Shown: positions 46,577 through 57,000 of the stretch, piece after piece
Numbering within the stretch: the first letter of the stretch is position 1
Layout: the number at the start of each line of letters is the position of its first letter
Assembly (NCBI GenBank): GCA_036510225.1
Contig: DATCEH010000022.1
Span: 59,936 to 123,935 of the forward strand
Origin: Palsa-513 sp036510225
Lineage (GTDB): Bacteria > Actinomycetota > Thermoleophilia > Solirubrobacterales > Solirubrobacteraceae
Direction: 5' to 3'
Length of the DNA stretch: 64,000 nt
Made by a program: the position numbers and the translations under genes
Notes under the pieces: model-generated
The model's database searches: none
Seen by the model: only the letters and a program-made list of their open reading frames with translations
What the model was told of the DNA's origin: nothing

Positions 46577-47653
46577 TCAGGACGGGTGTGCCCGCGAGAT
46601 CTGGTGTCTGGTGAGCGCTTCGTCGACGCGCGTCACCTGACCGATCAGGACCTGGCCGATGATCGGCACAAGGCGGCCGGTGTGGCCGTCGACGGCTATC
46701 ACGCGCCGCTGGGTCTTGCGTTCGGTGATCGCCAGGTAGACGGGACGGACGACGTGCTCGGTCGCGTTGATCTCGGCGGCGCGAAAGCACGCGGCGCCCT
46801 CGGACTCGGCCTTGGCTTCTCGCTCGTCCAGGACGCCGAGGCGCCGCAGCGCGGCGGCGGCATTGGCGCGGGCGGTCTTCTGCGTCACCTCGAGCAGGCG
46901 GGCGGCGGCCTTGCGGATCTTCTCATCGACCTCGCGCGGCGTCACCTCCGCCGGCAGCACGGCGTGCTCGATCGCGACTCGCTCAAGCGGCGGCGCTTGG
47001 AGGAGGCGGCCGGTCAGGGCGCCGGTGATCGCCTCGTAGGCGACCCAAACCGTGTGGTGGCGAACGGCTTTGTTGACGCGCCCCTCGACGCGGGAGACAC
47101 CGATCGTCTGGATCAGTCCGGGGACCCAGACCAGGGCGTCGCGGATGATCTGCTCGCCGCCGAGGCCGAGCGTCCCGCGCGCCTCCCTCGCGATCAAGGC
47201 GCGCGCAGCCGTCGGCGAGACACTGACCGTGTAGCCGAGCCCGTCGGTCTTCGCGGCGGGGCCGCCGCGGAGCTCGCGCAGCGACAGCGCCCCGAGGTGC
47301 TCGGCGATCTCCTCAGATCCCCAGACTTCGACGCCAAGCTCGGCGGCGGTCTGTCTGGCGCCGGGTTCGCAGCCGCCGACGCACGCGACGATTGCCTTGC
47401 TCAGCCTGAGGTCGCCGGCGACGTGCGCGGCCTTCGCGATCACCGCCTTGTCGGCCTGGCCCCTCCAGTTCTTGCACTCGACCATCACGCGGAACGTCAT
47501 CAGGCCATCGGACTTCTCAGCCAGCACGTCGACCTCATGCGTGATGCCGCTGCGTCCGGTGAGGACCTCGTTCTGTCGCGTGAGGTAGCCCTCCGCCGCG
47601 AGAAACTCGGCGACGGCTGCCTCGAGACTGCGCCCCTTCGTGACCGGCCCCAT
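46577..47653 (-). CDS. PD-(D/E)XK (Mrr-like) nuclease-domain protein
   Basis: 358 residues from ATG 47653. The N-terminal domain (about 5-125) is an Mrr_cat-like endonuclease fold: GRSLEAAVAEFLAAEGYLTR, then Asp42 in HEVDVLAE and Glu59-x-Lys61 in VMVECKNW, the full metal and catalytic set, and AIVACVGGCEPGARQTAAEL. The remaining 230 residues are an unfamiliar region with a basic, partly coiled middle (EVDEKIRKAAARLLEVTQKT) and a beta-strand C-terminus. Mrr relatives cleave methylated DNA, but stand-alone members without a methylase are common and may serve repair. No methyltransferase or other defence gene is adjacent, so I do not call a restriction system. Confidence 0.75.
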   Translation of the reverse strand: MGPVTKGRSLEAAVAEFLAAEGYLTRQNEVLTGRSGITHEVDVLAEKSDGLMTFRVMVECKNWRGQADKAVIAKAAHVAGDLRLSKAIVACVGGCEPGARQTAAELGVEVWGSEEIAEHLGALSLRELRGGPAAKTDGLGYTVSVSPTAARALIAREARGTLGLGGEQIIRDALVWVPGLIQTIGVSRVEGRVNKAVRHHTVWVAYEAITGALTGRLLQAPPLERVAIEHAVLPAEVTPREVDEKIRKAAARLLEVTQKTARANAAAALRRLGVLDEREAKAESEGAACFRAAEINATEHVVRPVYLAITERKTQRRVIAVDGHTGRLVPIIGQVLIGQVTRVDEALTRHQISRAHPS

Positions 47654-47993
47654 CACGCTGATATCGGCGGGGCGACCGGTCGGCTTGAGCGGTCTGCCGC
47701 CGTGCGGGGACTTCGTGGCGCGAGCGGGATCGTCCGCTGATCGCGGCCGGGCTCGTTCCGGCTGCGCTCGTCGTCGCGTTGAGCGCCCTCCGACGAGCGC
47801 CCCAGGAGGCGTCCGAGCCGGGCCCAGTGGACGACCGTGCCGCGCCGGCGGCCGGCCGCCCCTGTCTGGCGTAGCGTCTCGTACGCTGGCCCGGACTGGC
47901 TGGTGCCACTGGGCAGGCTCGGTTGGCGCGTGGTCCACGGCGATCGGGGGTAGCCGGCTTGGGGTCCGGGATCCACCAGCACGGAGGTAGAGA
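47654..47993. other. 340-bp intergenic stretch with no supportable gene
   Basis: The overlapping frames on both strands here are Arg/Ser/Pro/Gly-rich shadows without ribosome sites. The only clear element is GGAGG near 47985, the ribosome site of the gene at 47994. No repeat copy or strong hairpin was found. Confidence 0.5.
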
Positions 47994-48620
47994 ATGCTCG
48001 TCCTAGTCGTCGTTGTCGCCGTGATCGTCATTGCCGCCGTCGCTGTCATGGCGATCCCCAGGGCCGGCGGACTCGGGCTGCTCGGTGGGCGCGGGCGTGG
48101 GCCGGTGCGTCGTCGGCCGGGCGCCCCGGGCCGCCGCGAGCGAGCGAGCCGGGGTGGTGGTCGAAGGACGACCGACGAACGCGTCCTGCTGGCAGAGGGC
48201 GAGGAGATCCAGGAGCAGGTGGAGGCCCGCCTGTCGGCCCGGGGGGTCGCTCCGCACCGCCTGTCCGGGCCCAACCCGCCGACGGTCGCCGAGCGGCTCG
48301 GCCCGCAGGTGCTGGCCGACCAGGCGCAAGCACCGCTCTCGGCCCCGGAACTCCGCGCCTACAGGGCACGGGGCTTGCGCCGGCGTCACGCGCAACCGCC
48401 ACTCGACTCGCAACTGCCCGAGGCGCCAGTCGTCGGGCCGTCCGGCGGGGCGCTCTACGGCGCCCCCGGCACGGTCCAGCCGCAGGGCGCGTATGCGGAG
48501 CCGGATCCACTTGTCACCGGCGAGCCGGGGTACGACGACCAGCCGGGGTACGACGACCAAGTTCTCCGCGGGCGGCGGCGGATCGGCTCGCGGTGGTCTC
48601 CGCGTAGCTTCCGCGACTGA
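47994..48620 (+). CDS. Small membrane-anchored hypothetical protein
   Basis: 208 residues from ATG 47994, supported by ACGGAGG just upstream. An N-terminal span (MLVLVVVVAVIVIAAVAVMA) is followed by an Arg/Gly-rich basic stretch. A helical portion (DERVLLAEGEEIQEQVEARL) and a Pro/Tyr-rich tail with a tandem GYDDQPGYDDQ come next. No family is recognised. It ends in the shared hairpin with recD. The competing antisense frames have unnatural composition. Confidence 0.5.
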   Translation: MLVLVVVVAVIVIAAVAVMAIPRAGGLGLLGGRGRGPVRRRPGAPGRRERASRGGGRRTTDERVLLAEGEEIQEQVEARLSARGVAPHRLSGPNPPTVAERLGPQVLADQAQAPLSAPELRAYRARGLRRRHAQPPLDSQLPEAPVVGPSGGALYGAPGTVQPQGAYAEPDPLVTGEPGYDDQPGYDDQVLRGRRRIGSRWSPRSFRD

Positions 48621-48631
48621 TCGCCGCTCCC

Positions 48632-48653
48632 CCCCGCCGGGTTCACGGCGGGG
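48632..48653. terminator. Bidirectional hairpin between the 48-kb membrane protein and recD
   Basis: CCCCGCCG (48632-48639) pairs with CGGCGGGG (48646-48653) around GGTTCA. The recD stop codon lies in the loop (48643-48645 on the minus strand) and the plus-strand gene stops 12 bp earlier, so it can end both transcripts. Confidence 0.5.
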
Positions 48654-50550
48654 CGGTGTCGGCGGGGGGACCGCTCCAAAGCCGCGATCCCAGTCCGGAA
48701 GCCCTCGCCACCGGTCGGCCGACCGCACCGCGAATAGCGTCCTCGACTCCGACAACGATCAAGTCCCGTCGCGCCCGGGTTGCCGCCGTGTAGAGCAGTT
48801 CGCGGGTCAGGATTCGCGAGGTCGGGGCCGGCAGCAGCACGGCCGCCGTGTCGAACTGTGAGCCCTGGCTCTTGTGGATCGTCATCGCATAGGCCGTTTC
48901 GACTGGGCCGAGCCTCGTCGGGCTCAGCTCGAGGACCTCGCCGCCGCGCTCGAAGGCCGCGGCCAGGCGGTCGGGGCCGGTCGCGACGACCACGCCGGTG
49001 TCGCCGTTGTAGAGCTTGAGCTCGTAGTCGTTCTCCGTCACCAGCAGCGGCCGGCCCGCGTACCAGCGGCGGTTGGTGGCCAAGCCCCCGGTCTCCGCCG
49101 CCAGCCAGGCCTGGATCCGGGTGGTCCATGTCGCTACCCCCTGCGGGCCGCGGCGGTGGGCGCACAGGATCCTGAACGCTCCGAGTCCGTCGATCGCCGA
49201 CCTCGCGTCTCCCGCCCGGGCGGCTTCGGTCACGGCCCTTGCGGCGGTGATCGCCAGGTCGCGGACCGGCGCCAGCGCGGCGTCCGCGGCCGGATCGGCC
49301 GCGTCGACGGGGATCCATGTGACCCCGTCGGGGCTCTCGGTGAGGACTTCCAGCGCGGCGTCGGCATCGCCCCGCCGGATCGCCTCGGCCAGGCGTGCGA
49401 TTCCCCCGCCGTACCGGTGGACACGGTCGAGGATGACGATTCCCTCGCGCGGGGTGTCCGCGTCCGTGCCGCCGACGATGTCGCCGAGCACCGCGCCCGC
49501 CTCGATCGATGCCAGCTGGCCGGGGTCGCCGACGAGGATCAGCCGCGCGTCCGGCCGGACGGCTTCCACGAGCCGGGCCATCAGCGACAGTGAGACCATC
49601 GATGTCTCGTCGACGATCACCACGTCGTGCGGAAGACGCTGCGCTCGGTTGTGGCGAAACCGGCTCCGGCTGTCCGGCCGCCAGCCGAGCAGGCGGTGGA
49701 GCGTCGACGCGTGGAGCTCGACCAGCTGCATCCGGATTGCCTCGTCCACCGGCAGGTCGCGTGCCTCGCCGTGGACGGACTCCTCCAGTCTCGCGGCAGC
49801 CTTGCCTGTCGGTGCCGCCAACGCGACCAATGATCGGGCGGTGCCCGATGCGGCGGCCTGCTCGGCGAGCAGCGCGACGATCCGCGCGACCGTTGTCGTC
49901 TTGCCTGTTCCCGGACCCCCTGCGACGATCGTGAGGCCACGCCGCACTGACGATTGCGCGGCGGCGCATTGACGGCCGTCAGTTGCGCCGGCGAACAGAC
50001 GCGCCGATCCCTCATCGAGGACGTCGAGCTGCACCCCGTCCGGCTGATGGGCGGCCAACGCCAGCAGATCCGCCGCGACCTGACGCTCCTCCCGCCAGTA
50101 GCGATCCAGGTAGAGCCAGGTCCCGACCAGGCGCAGTGGCGGGGTCGATGGCGCCGGATCGGCGGCATCACGGGCCGGCGTCGGCCCGCCGACCGTCTCG
50201 TCGTCGCCGACCGCGACGAGCCCGCTCGCCGCCACCCGCGCGGCCCAGGTCGCCGGGTCCGGCCACGGCAGCGTCGACAGGTCCACGGGGTCGTCGGTCT
50301 CGACGCTAGCCGTCCTGTTGATCGTCGCCAGGTCGACCAGCACGTGGCCCAGACGCGGGCCGCGGACGGCGAGGGCCGCCGCGAGCACGACAGCGTCGTC
50401 CGCCTCGCCGCCCAATCCGGCCAGGCGCGTCGCGACCCGCACGTCGGCTGACGTCAGCACGCCGGCGTCGTTGAATGCCCGCAGCAGGCCCGGCGCGTGG
50501 GTCGCTCGGCGGACGTCGAACGCGTCGGGCTGGATGACGGCGATGCTCAC
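48643..50550 (-). CDS. recD: Exodeoxyribonuclease V alpha chain, RecD helicase
   Basis: 635 residues from a GTG. Helicase superfamily 1B motifs are present: Walker A GGPGTGKTTT (about 210), Walker B in VVIVDETSMVSLSLM, motif III VGDPGQLASIEAGAVLGD, and the C-terminal MTIHKSQGSQFDTAAVLL and YTAATRARRDLIVVG. RecD is the 5'-3' motor of the RecBCD double-strand-break repair enzyme. It is the last gene of a recC-recB-recD operon, starting 28 bp after recB ends. The N-terminal domain (about 1-180) contacts RecC. The length is close to E. coli RecD (608). Confidence 0.95.
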   Translation of the reverse strand: MSIAVIQPDAFDVRRATHAPGLLRAFNDAGVLTSADVRVATRLAGLGGEADDAVVLAAALAVRGPRLGHVLVDLATINRTASVETDDPVDLSTLPWPDPATWAARVAASGLVAVGDDETVGGPTPARDAADPAPSTPPLRLVGTWLYLDRYWREERQVAADLLALAAHQPDGVQLDVLDEGSARLFAGATDGRQCAAAQSSVRRGLTIVAGGPGTGKTTTVARIVALLAEQAAASGTARSLVALAAPTGKAAARLEESVHGEARDLPVDEAIRMQLVELHASTLHRLLGWRPDSRSRFRHNRAQRLPHDVVIVDETSMVSLSLMARLVEAVRPDARLILVGDPGQLASIEAGAVLGDIVGGTDADTPREGIVILDRVHRYGGGIARLAEAIRRGDADAALEVLTESPDGVTWIPVDAADPAADAALAPVRDLAITAARAVTEAARAGDARSAIDGLGAFRILCAHRRGPQGVATWTTRIQAWLAAETGGLATNRRWYAGRPLLVTENDYELKLYNGDTGVVVATGPDRLAAAFERGGEVLELSPTRLGPVETAYAMTIHKSQGSQFDTAAVLLPAPTSRILTRELLYTAATRARRDLIVVGVEDAIRGAVGRPVARASGLGSRLWSGPPADTAPP

Positions 50551-50578
50551 AGGGTGTGCCGTTCGTCGAGCACCCGGC

Positions 50579-53500
50579 TCATGCCGCTCGATCCCCGTCG
50601 AGCACGTCGCTCAGCGCTTCGACCAGCGCGCCCGACGGCCGCCACGCGAAGACTCCGTACGGCTGGCGGTCGACGGTCGGCGTGTCCGCGCCGGTCATGC
50701 CCCGGAGGAATAGGTAGAGCACGCCGGCAAGGTTGCGCTCCGCGTCGTAGTCGGCCACCCGCCACCGCAGGTACCGGTGGAGCGCCGCCGTGTAGAGCAG
50801 CGCCTGGAGGCCGTAGTGGGCCCGGCGCATCTCCGACGCGAGGGCCGCCGGCCGGTGGTGCGACGGTGTCAGCTCCTCACCCGGACCGGCGAGCCAGTTC
50901 GTCTTGTAGTCGACGATCGCGAACCCCGGCATGCCATCCGGGCCCGGGACACGCGCGACCAGGTCGAGGCTTCCGGTCAGAAAGCCACGGACGGTTCGGC
51001 GCAGCGCCGGGTCCCCGAGGCGCTCCGCGTACCCGGCCAGTGGGCCATCCGGCGGGAGGTGCTCCCCCAACACGCCGGCGATCGCGGCCAGCGTCAGCCG
51101 GCCGGTCGGCTCGTCCCCGCCGGCGAGCGGCAGCTCGAAGTCCAGCTCGTCGAGGCGGTCCCCGCGGGTCAGGTCCCGCAGGCGGATCCCGCCGGCGAGC
51201 GGTCCGAGGGGGGTCTCGATCGCAGCTCGCAGTCCCGCGGACACGACGCCCGGGTCGCCGATCTCGACTCTGCGCCGCGCCTGGGCCAAGGCGAGCTGCG
51301 TGCTGAGCTCGGCGTCGAGGTCCGCCGCGGCGAAGTCAGTCGCCTCGAACACCCGGTGGACCAGCGTCCCGACCTGCGCGCCCGATGGCATCTCGCCAAG
51401 CGGCAGGACTCCGCCGCGGACCTCCTCGACGAAAAGTGACTCGTCGCCGGCGCCGTCCTCCGCCGTCCCGAGCGCGACCGGCTCGTCGGTCACGACCGCC
51501 TCTTCCGGCTCGCTCGTCACGCGGGCGTCGTACGCCCCGGCCGTGATGTCCGTGTACGACGTCCGCCGCCACCGCTCGTCCAGTGTCCGGTCGAAGACCG
51601 CCGCCGACAGGGCGGCCGGCTCGGCCATCGACGGCGACCAGGCGGTCGGCAGTCCGAGGGTCGACCGCTCGACCGCGATGCACCCGGGCGCGTCGACCGC
51701 CAGGGCCTCGAAGCGCGCGGTCGCCGCCGCGTCGGCCGGGTTGCGGTCGCCCAGGGCCGCGACGTTGCCGTCGTCGTCGCGCGCGAACATCAACCGGCCG
51801 AGCGGCGAGTCCCGGCTGTTCCAGGAGCCCGCCCACCAGAGCACCGCCTGGTGCTGCGCTCGGGTCAGGGCGACATAGGCCAGGCGGAGGTCCTCGCCTC
51901 GTTGCTCGACGAGGCTCTGGTTCTTGTGGGCCGCGAACCCATCGCCCGCCAGGCTGACGTCGATCGTCAGCGCGTCGTCGGCGTCCGCGTCGTGGAAGAA
52001 GACCGGCTGGGGGTCGCTCGGGATGTAGCCCGGCTCCCAGAGGAACGGGAGGTAGACGACCGGGAACTCGAGTCCCTTGCTGCGATGGATCGTGAGGACC
52101 TGGACGGCCTGCGCGTCAGACTCGAGACGGCGGCTGCGCTCCTCGTCGCTCGTGTCCTGGTCGGCCTCGGCGATCCGACGGCGCAGCCACGCCGTCAACG
52201 CCGTCACGCCGAGCTGCTGCGCTGAAGCCTCGGCGTGGAGCAGCTGGCCGACGTGGCGCAGGTCGGTCAACCGGCGCTCGCCGTCCGCGCACGCGAGCAG
52301 CCGTTCCGGCAGGCGCTCGGCCAGCGTGATCGTCTCCGTCAGCGACGCGACCCCGTTCAGACGGAGGACCCGCGCCCAGTCGTGGAGCCGCCGGTGGACC
52401 GCCTCCCAGTCGTCGTCGCCAGCGCCCGCGATCTTCGCGGCCGACCAGCCGAGAAAGCAGGTCAGCGCGGCCGCGTGGGCCCGAGTCGTCTGGGTCGGCC
52501 GCTCGATCGCCTCGAGCAGGCGCAGCCACTCCCGGGCCGGCCCGGTCCCGAACACGCTGCCGGCCCCATTGATCACCGCCGGGATCCCGACCTCGTCGAG
52601 CGCCTCGCGGATCAGGGCGGCGTGGCGGTTGGTCCGGACGAGCACCGCCGCGTGTCCCGGGCAGACCGGTTCCCGCCCGAGCGTCCCGCCCTCCTCGTCG
52701 CGGCGCTCGATCTCCGCGCCGCGGGACAGCAGGCGGACGAGGTCGGCGGCGAGGTCCCTGGCGATGTGCTCGCGGGCTGACGCGTTGGTCGGGTACCCGC
52801 CACGCGTCAGCTCGATCGTCGGCTCGTCGCGCCGGAGGACCCGGATCCCCAGCGGCGCCGACCGCGGAGCGCCGAGCAGGCGCGGGAGCTGGTTGGCCTC
52901 GGGCGCGCGGACCTTCCGGTAGACGATCCCCGCGTGGCCGAGCTTCGCGCCGCGGAACATCGCGTCGTACGCGTCGATCAGGCCCTGGTCGCTGCGCCAG
53001 TTGACGTCGAGCGTCGCTTGGGCCACCGCCGCCCGCGCGGCCGCGAGGTAGGCGTAGACGTCAGCCCCCCGGAAGGCGTAGATCGCCTGTTTGGGGTCGC
53101 CGATCAGGACCAGCGTCGTCCCGCCGTGGGTTTGGGCGCCAGGCTCGGTCGGGATGCTTCGGTCGGCGACATCGCCGGCGCCGAACGCCCGCCGGACGAT
53201 GTCCCACTGGATCGGGTCGGTGTCCTGGAACTCGTCGACCAGGACGACCGCGTACCGCGCTCGCAGCCGGGCCGCCGCCGCACGCCCGCCGACTCCTCCG
53301 AGCGTCTCGTCGAGCCTGGTCAGCAGGTCGTCGTAGGTCATCACGCCCGACCGGCGCTTGCGCAACTCGAGCTCCGTCCGGACGGCCAGCGCCAGCCGCC
53401 GGCGCATCTGCGGGATCGGGCCGTCCGCCTGCACGAGCGGGGCGCCCGGGTGGGCGATCACGACGCGGGCGATCTCCGCGGCCTCGCCTCGCGTGAACGG

Positions 53501-54031
53501 CGGCGCGCCGCTGCCGTGGAAGCGTCGGATGTAGAGGTCGTCGACGACCTCGGCGATCAGCTCGGAGATGTCCTCGACCAGCACCGTCTCCGGCTCGAGG
53601 TCGCCGGCGATCCCGAGTCCGCTCAGGACCTCCTGGCAGAAGCCGTGGGTCGTCGCGATCGTCGCCCCGTCGAAGTGGGCGAGCGCCCGCCGCAGCCGGT
53701 CGCATCGCAGGCGGACCTCGGCTGGCTGAGCCTGGCCGAGCAACGCGACGACCTCGTCGGTGCCCCGCGACGGCACACCCGCCAGGACGCGCTCCAAACC
53801 CAGACCGACGCTGACCAGCCGGTCGCGCACCCGCTCCCGGAGCTCGCCGGTCGCCATTCGAGTGAAGGTCACGAGCAGCAGGCGCTCGAGGGGTGTGCCC
53901 TGCGCGACGTACCGGGCCGCGAGCGCGGCGATCGTGTACGTCTTGCCGGTCCCCGCGCTCGCCTCGAGCACGGTCACGCCGGTCGGGAGCGGGCCGCAGA
54001 CGTCGAACGGCCGGGTCGCCGCGGCGGTCAT
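50579..54031 (-). CDS. recB: Exodeoxyribonuclease V beta chain, RecB helicase-nuclease
   Basis: 1150 residues from ATG 54031, which overlaps the recC stop (ATGA). UvrD-type motor motifs: Walker A ASAGTGKT (24-31), VVLVDEFQDTDPIQWDIV (Walker B), LIGDPKQAIYAFRGADVYAY, VLTIHRSKGLEFPVVYLPFL and LAYVALTRAQHQAVLWW. The C-terminal RecB nuclease domain has its active site in GFAIVDYKTNW (near residue 1040), which is intact, so the enzyme should cut DNA. RecB is the 3'-5' motor and sole nuclease of RecBCD, which processes double-strand ends for RecA loading and degrades foreign linear DNA. The open frame upstream of the start is antisense noise. Confidence 0.96.
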   Translation of the reverse strand: MTAAATRPFDVCGPLPTGVTVLEASAGTGKTYTIAALAARYVAQGTPLERLLLVTFTRMATGELRERVRDRLVSVGLGLERVLAGVPSRGTDEVVALLGQAQPAEVRLRCDRLRRALAHFDGATIATTHGFCQEVLSGLGIAGDLEPETVLVEDISELIAEVVDDLYIRRFHGSGAPPFTRGEAAEIARVVIAHPGAPLVQADGPIPQMRRRLALAVRTELELRKRRSGVMTYDDLLTRLDETLGGVGGRAAAARLRARYAVVLVDEFQDTDPIQWDIVRRAFGAGDVADRSIPTEPGAQTHGGTTLVLIGDPKQAIYAFRGADVYAYLAAARAAVAQATLDVNWRSDQGLIDAYDAMFRGAKLGHAGIVYRKVRAPEANQLPRLLGAPRSAPLGIRVLRRDEPTIELTRGGYPTNASAREHIARDLAADLVRLLSRGAEIERRDEEGGTLGREPVCPGHAAVLVRTNRHAALIREALDEVGIPAVINGAGSVFGTGPAREWLRLLEAIERPTQTTRAHAAALTCFLGWSAAKIAGAGDDDWEAVHRRLHDWARVLRLNGVASLTETITLAERLPERLLACADGERRLTDLRHVGQLLHAEASAQQLGVTALTAWLRRRIAEADQDTSDEERSRRLESDAQAVQVLTIHRSKGLEFPVVYLPFLWEPGYIPSDPQPVFFHDADADDALTIDVSLAGDGFAAHKNQSLVEQRGEDLRLAYVALTRAQHQAVLWWAGSWNSRDSPLGRLMFARDDDGNVAALGDRNPADAAATARFEALAVDAPGCIAVERSTLGLPTAWSPSMAEPAALSAAVFDRTLDERWRRTSYTDITAGAYDARVTSEPEEAVVTDEPVALGTAEDGAGDESLFVEEVRGGVLPLGEMPSGAQVGTLVHRVFEATDFAAADLDAELSTQLALAQARRRVEIGDPGVVSAGLRAAIETPLGPLAGGIRLRDLTRGDRLDELDFELPLAGGDEPTGRLTLAAIAGVLGEHLPPDGPLAGYAERLGDPALRRTVRGFLTGSLDLVARVPGPDGMPGFAIVDYKTNWLAGPGEELTPSHHRPAALASEMRRAHYGLQALLYTAALHRYLRWRVADYDAERNLAGVLYLFLRGMTGADTPTVDRQPYGVFAWRPSGALVEALSDVLDGDRAA

Positions 54032-57000
54032 CGTCCGCTCACGACCTCGCGGGCGAGCAGGCCGTCCCAGAGCTGGCCGGCGTTGCGGCCGAGCTCGTCC
54101 GCCGGGAGCTCGTCGAAGGAGAGGATCCCGCCGAGCACGAGTTGGTGCTCGAGCTCCCTGTCCTCGCGGTCGAAGTTCCACTCAGACGTCCACGCCCTGC
54201 GGGCGGCGCTCAGCGGGTTGCGGTCGATCGCGACGGCCTCGGCATAGGCGGCGGAGGTCAGGCAGTAGAGCGGGAGCGGCTCGCGCATCCCCCGGTCGTA
54301 GAGCTCGACCAGCGACTCGAGCTGGGCCACCGCCGCCTCCCGCCGGCCGGCGGCGTCCTCGGCGAGCGGGGCGATCCGGGCGATCGCGGCCGGCGCGCTC
54401 ATCTGTCCTCGCCCGACGCTCGCCGCCGCGAAGTGCCGATCGGGATGGCCGGCCGTCAAGGCGAGCAGGCGGACCCAGGCGGCGAGCCGGTGCTTGGCCG
54501 CGAGCCGGGAATACGTCGCCGTGAGCAGGAGATCGCCGTGCACACCGGGGACTGTCCCGGTCAGCGACCGGCCGTCGGACAGGGCGACATGGACATCGAT
54601 CGACGCCGGTGGCGGTGCACCTTCGACCAGGGCCCGCGCCCGGCCGGCAAGGCGCTCGGCGATCGGAAAGACCTGCCTGATCACGGGCAGGCCGAGCGCC
54701 CCCGGCGGCAGCGTGCCGCGGGCGATCTCCGCGAGCGAGGCAGTCCGCGGTTCGACACCCGCGAGCAGGGCGTCGAGCAGGCGCTGGCCGACCGCCCATT
54801 TCCCGAGGCCGTCGAGCTCGGTCGCCATCGCGTCGACGAGCTCCTCGGAGTAGTCGGCCACGCTGATCCCCAACCGCTGGCGCAGGAACGCGCGGACCGG
54901 GTGCCCGACGAAGCGGACGACGTTCTCGAGCTCGAGGTGGGTTGCCAGGGCCGGGGGGAGGGGGTGGGCGAGGAACGGCCCCGGCTGGGTCCGCGGCTGC
55001 CCGAGTGCGCGCGCGCCTTCGAGCGTCACGGGATCGAAGCTCCAGGTCCGCTCGCGTACGAGGGCTCCGGAGGCGAAGTTCCGGGGGTCGAACGGCTGGA
55101 GCGGGTGGCGGACGAGGACCTGGTCCCGGGCCGGGCGCTCGGCGGTGCGGGCGGTCTCGTCGACCAGGTCGAGCAGCTCGCCGACCGGGACGGCCGGCGG
55201 CCTGGGCGTGTTGGTCCGCTCGTCGTTTCCCGTGTAGGTGATGATCAGCCGGTCGGTCGCCGCGAGCACGGCGTCGAGCAGCATCTGGCGATCCTCGCTG
55301 CGGGGGTCCCGGTCGCCGACGTGGGGGTGCTCGAGCATCAGGTCATCCCCGTCGCGCGGGGCCTGCCGCGGGAACATGCCGTCGTCGAGCCCGAGCAGGC
55401 AGACGACCCGGTGGGGGACCGATCGCATCGGCACCAGCGTGCAGATCGTCAGGTGGCCGGTGCGGAAGTTCGCCCGGGTCGGGCGCCCCCTCAGGCGGTC
55501 GGCGAGCAGGGCCCGGACCTCGGCCGGCGCGAGCACGGTCGGGTTCACGGCGCCTGCAACCGTCGCCTCGCGCACTACGTCGTCGAGCAGTCGCTGGAGC
55601 TCTGAGCGCTGCCAGGACTCGGCGGGGGCCGGCACCGACAGCAGGTCAGCCGCCCCGGCTATCGCGCCGGCCCAGGCGTCGATCGTCTGCGTCTGGCCGA
55701 GGCCCTCGAGCGCCGTCTCGAGGCGGTCGACGAGCTCGGCGAGCCGTCCGGCGAGGTCGATCGACCCGCTGCCGACGTCGTCGAGTGGGAGCACCCCGGC
55801 GAACAGACGCTGCTCGTCCTCGGTCATCGCGACCCCCGTCAGCACCCGGTCCAGCCCGGCCCGCCAGGTCCCGGTCGGAAGGGCGTCGAGCTTGAACGGA
55901 GCCCGATGGGCGGCGTCGAGCCCCCACCGAATCCCACTCGTCGAGACCCAGTCCTGAATTTTCGCGAGGTCGTCGTCATCGAGCCGAAACCGCCGGCGGA
56001 CGGGCTCCCGATCGGCGAGATCGAGAACTTCGGACGCGGTCACGCGCGCGCCGACGAGCGCCATCAGCTGGCTGACCAGACCGAGGATCGGGTTTGTCTG
56101 GAGCAGTGCTCTGTCGGCCAGGCGGACACGGAGATCGGCCGGGCGGCCGTCGGCCGGCAGGGGGTCGTCCACGTCGTCGGGGGAGACCTCGCCCGCGCCG
56201 AACGTCGCCGCGATCAGCGGGGCGAAGGTCTCGATGTCCGGGCACATCACGATCACGTCGCGCGGCTCGAGCCCGGGGTTCTCGGCCAGCTCGTGGAGGA
56301 TCGCGTCGCGGAGCACCTCGACCTGGCGGGCCCGGCCGTGGCAGGAGTGGATCTGGAGGCTGCGGTCCGCACGGTCGAGCACCGGGCGCTGATCCTCCTC
56401 GCCGGGGAGCGGGGCGCCGGGTGCCGGGCGGTCGGCGCGAACGTCCGCCTGGATTCGCGCGAGCAGGCTGCCGGTCGTGTGGTCGACCGGGTGGTGGTGA
56501 TCGACGGTGTCGGGATCGCCGGCGGGGTCGCCCGCCGCGGCGACGACGAGCTGCATCTCGCGGGCGTCCTGGCCCCACGAGGCGAGGAGTCGGTTGGTCG
56601 GGAGATCGGCGGTCGGGTCCTCGTCGCGGCGAACGACGTTCGTCGCGTGCGGTGTGTGCTCGCGCGCGCGAGCAACACCTGACCACAGGGCCGGGGACGG
56701 GTGGAGGAGGAAGAGGTGGACGTCGCGGGCGGCTGCCAGGGCCCGGAGGACGTGGAGAAGACCGCTCGGAAGGCGGGTCAGCCCGAACAGGGAGACCCGC
56801 TGGGGGAGCCCGACGACGTCCGGGTCGCAGCGGATCCGCGCGCACGCGGCGTCGACCCGCTCGGCCGGTCCGGGCTCGCCGATCCGCCGGCGCAGTGCCC
56901 GCCAGAGCTCCGCCTGCCAGACGGCGTCGTCGGGGAGCGGGTGACCGGCGCCGTCGGTCTCCTCACCGGCGAGCCACGCCCGGAGCATCTCGGGCCTGTG

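Noticed and set aside
46577..50550. Mrr-like nuclease plus neighbouring membrane protein and RecBCD as a defence island
   Set aside because: The genes are not co-oriented as one operon, RecBCD is housekeeping, and no methylase, toxin or known defence domain accompanies the nuclease.
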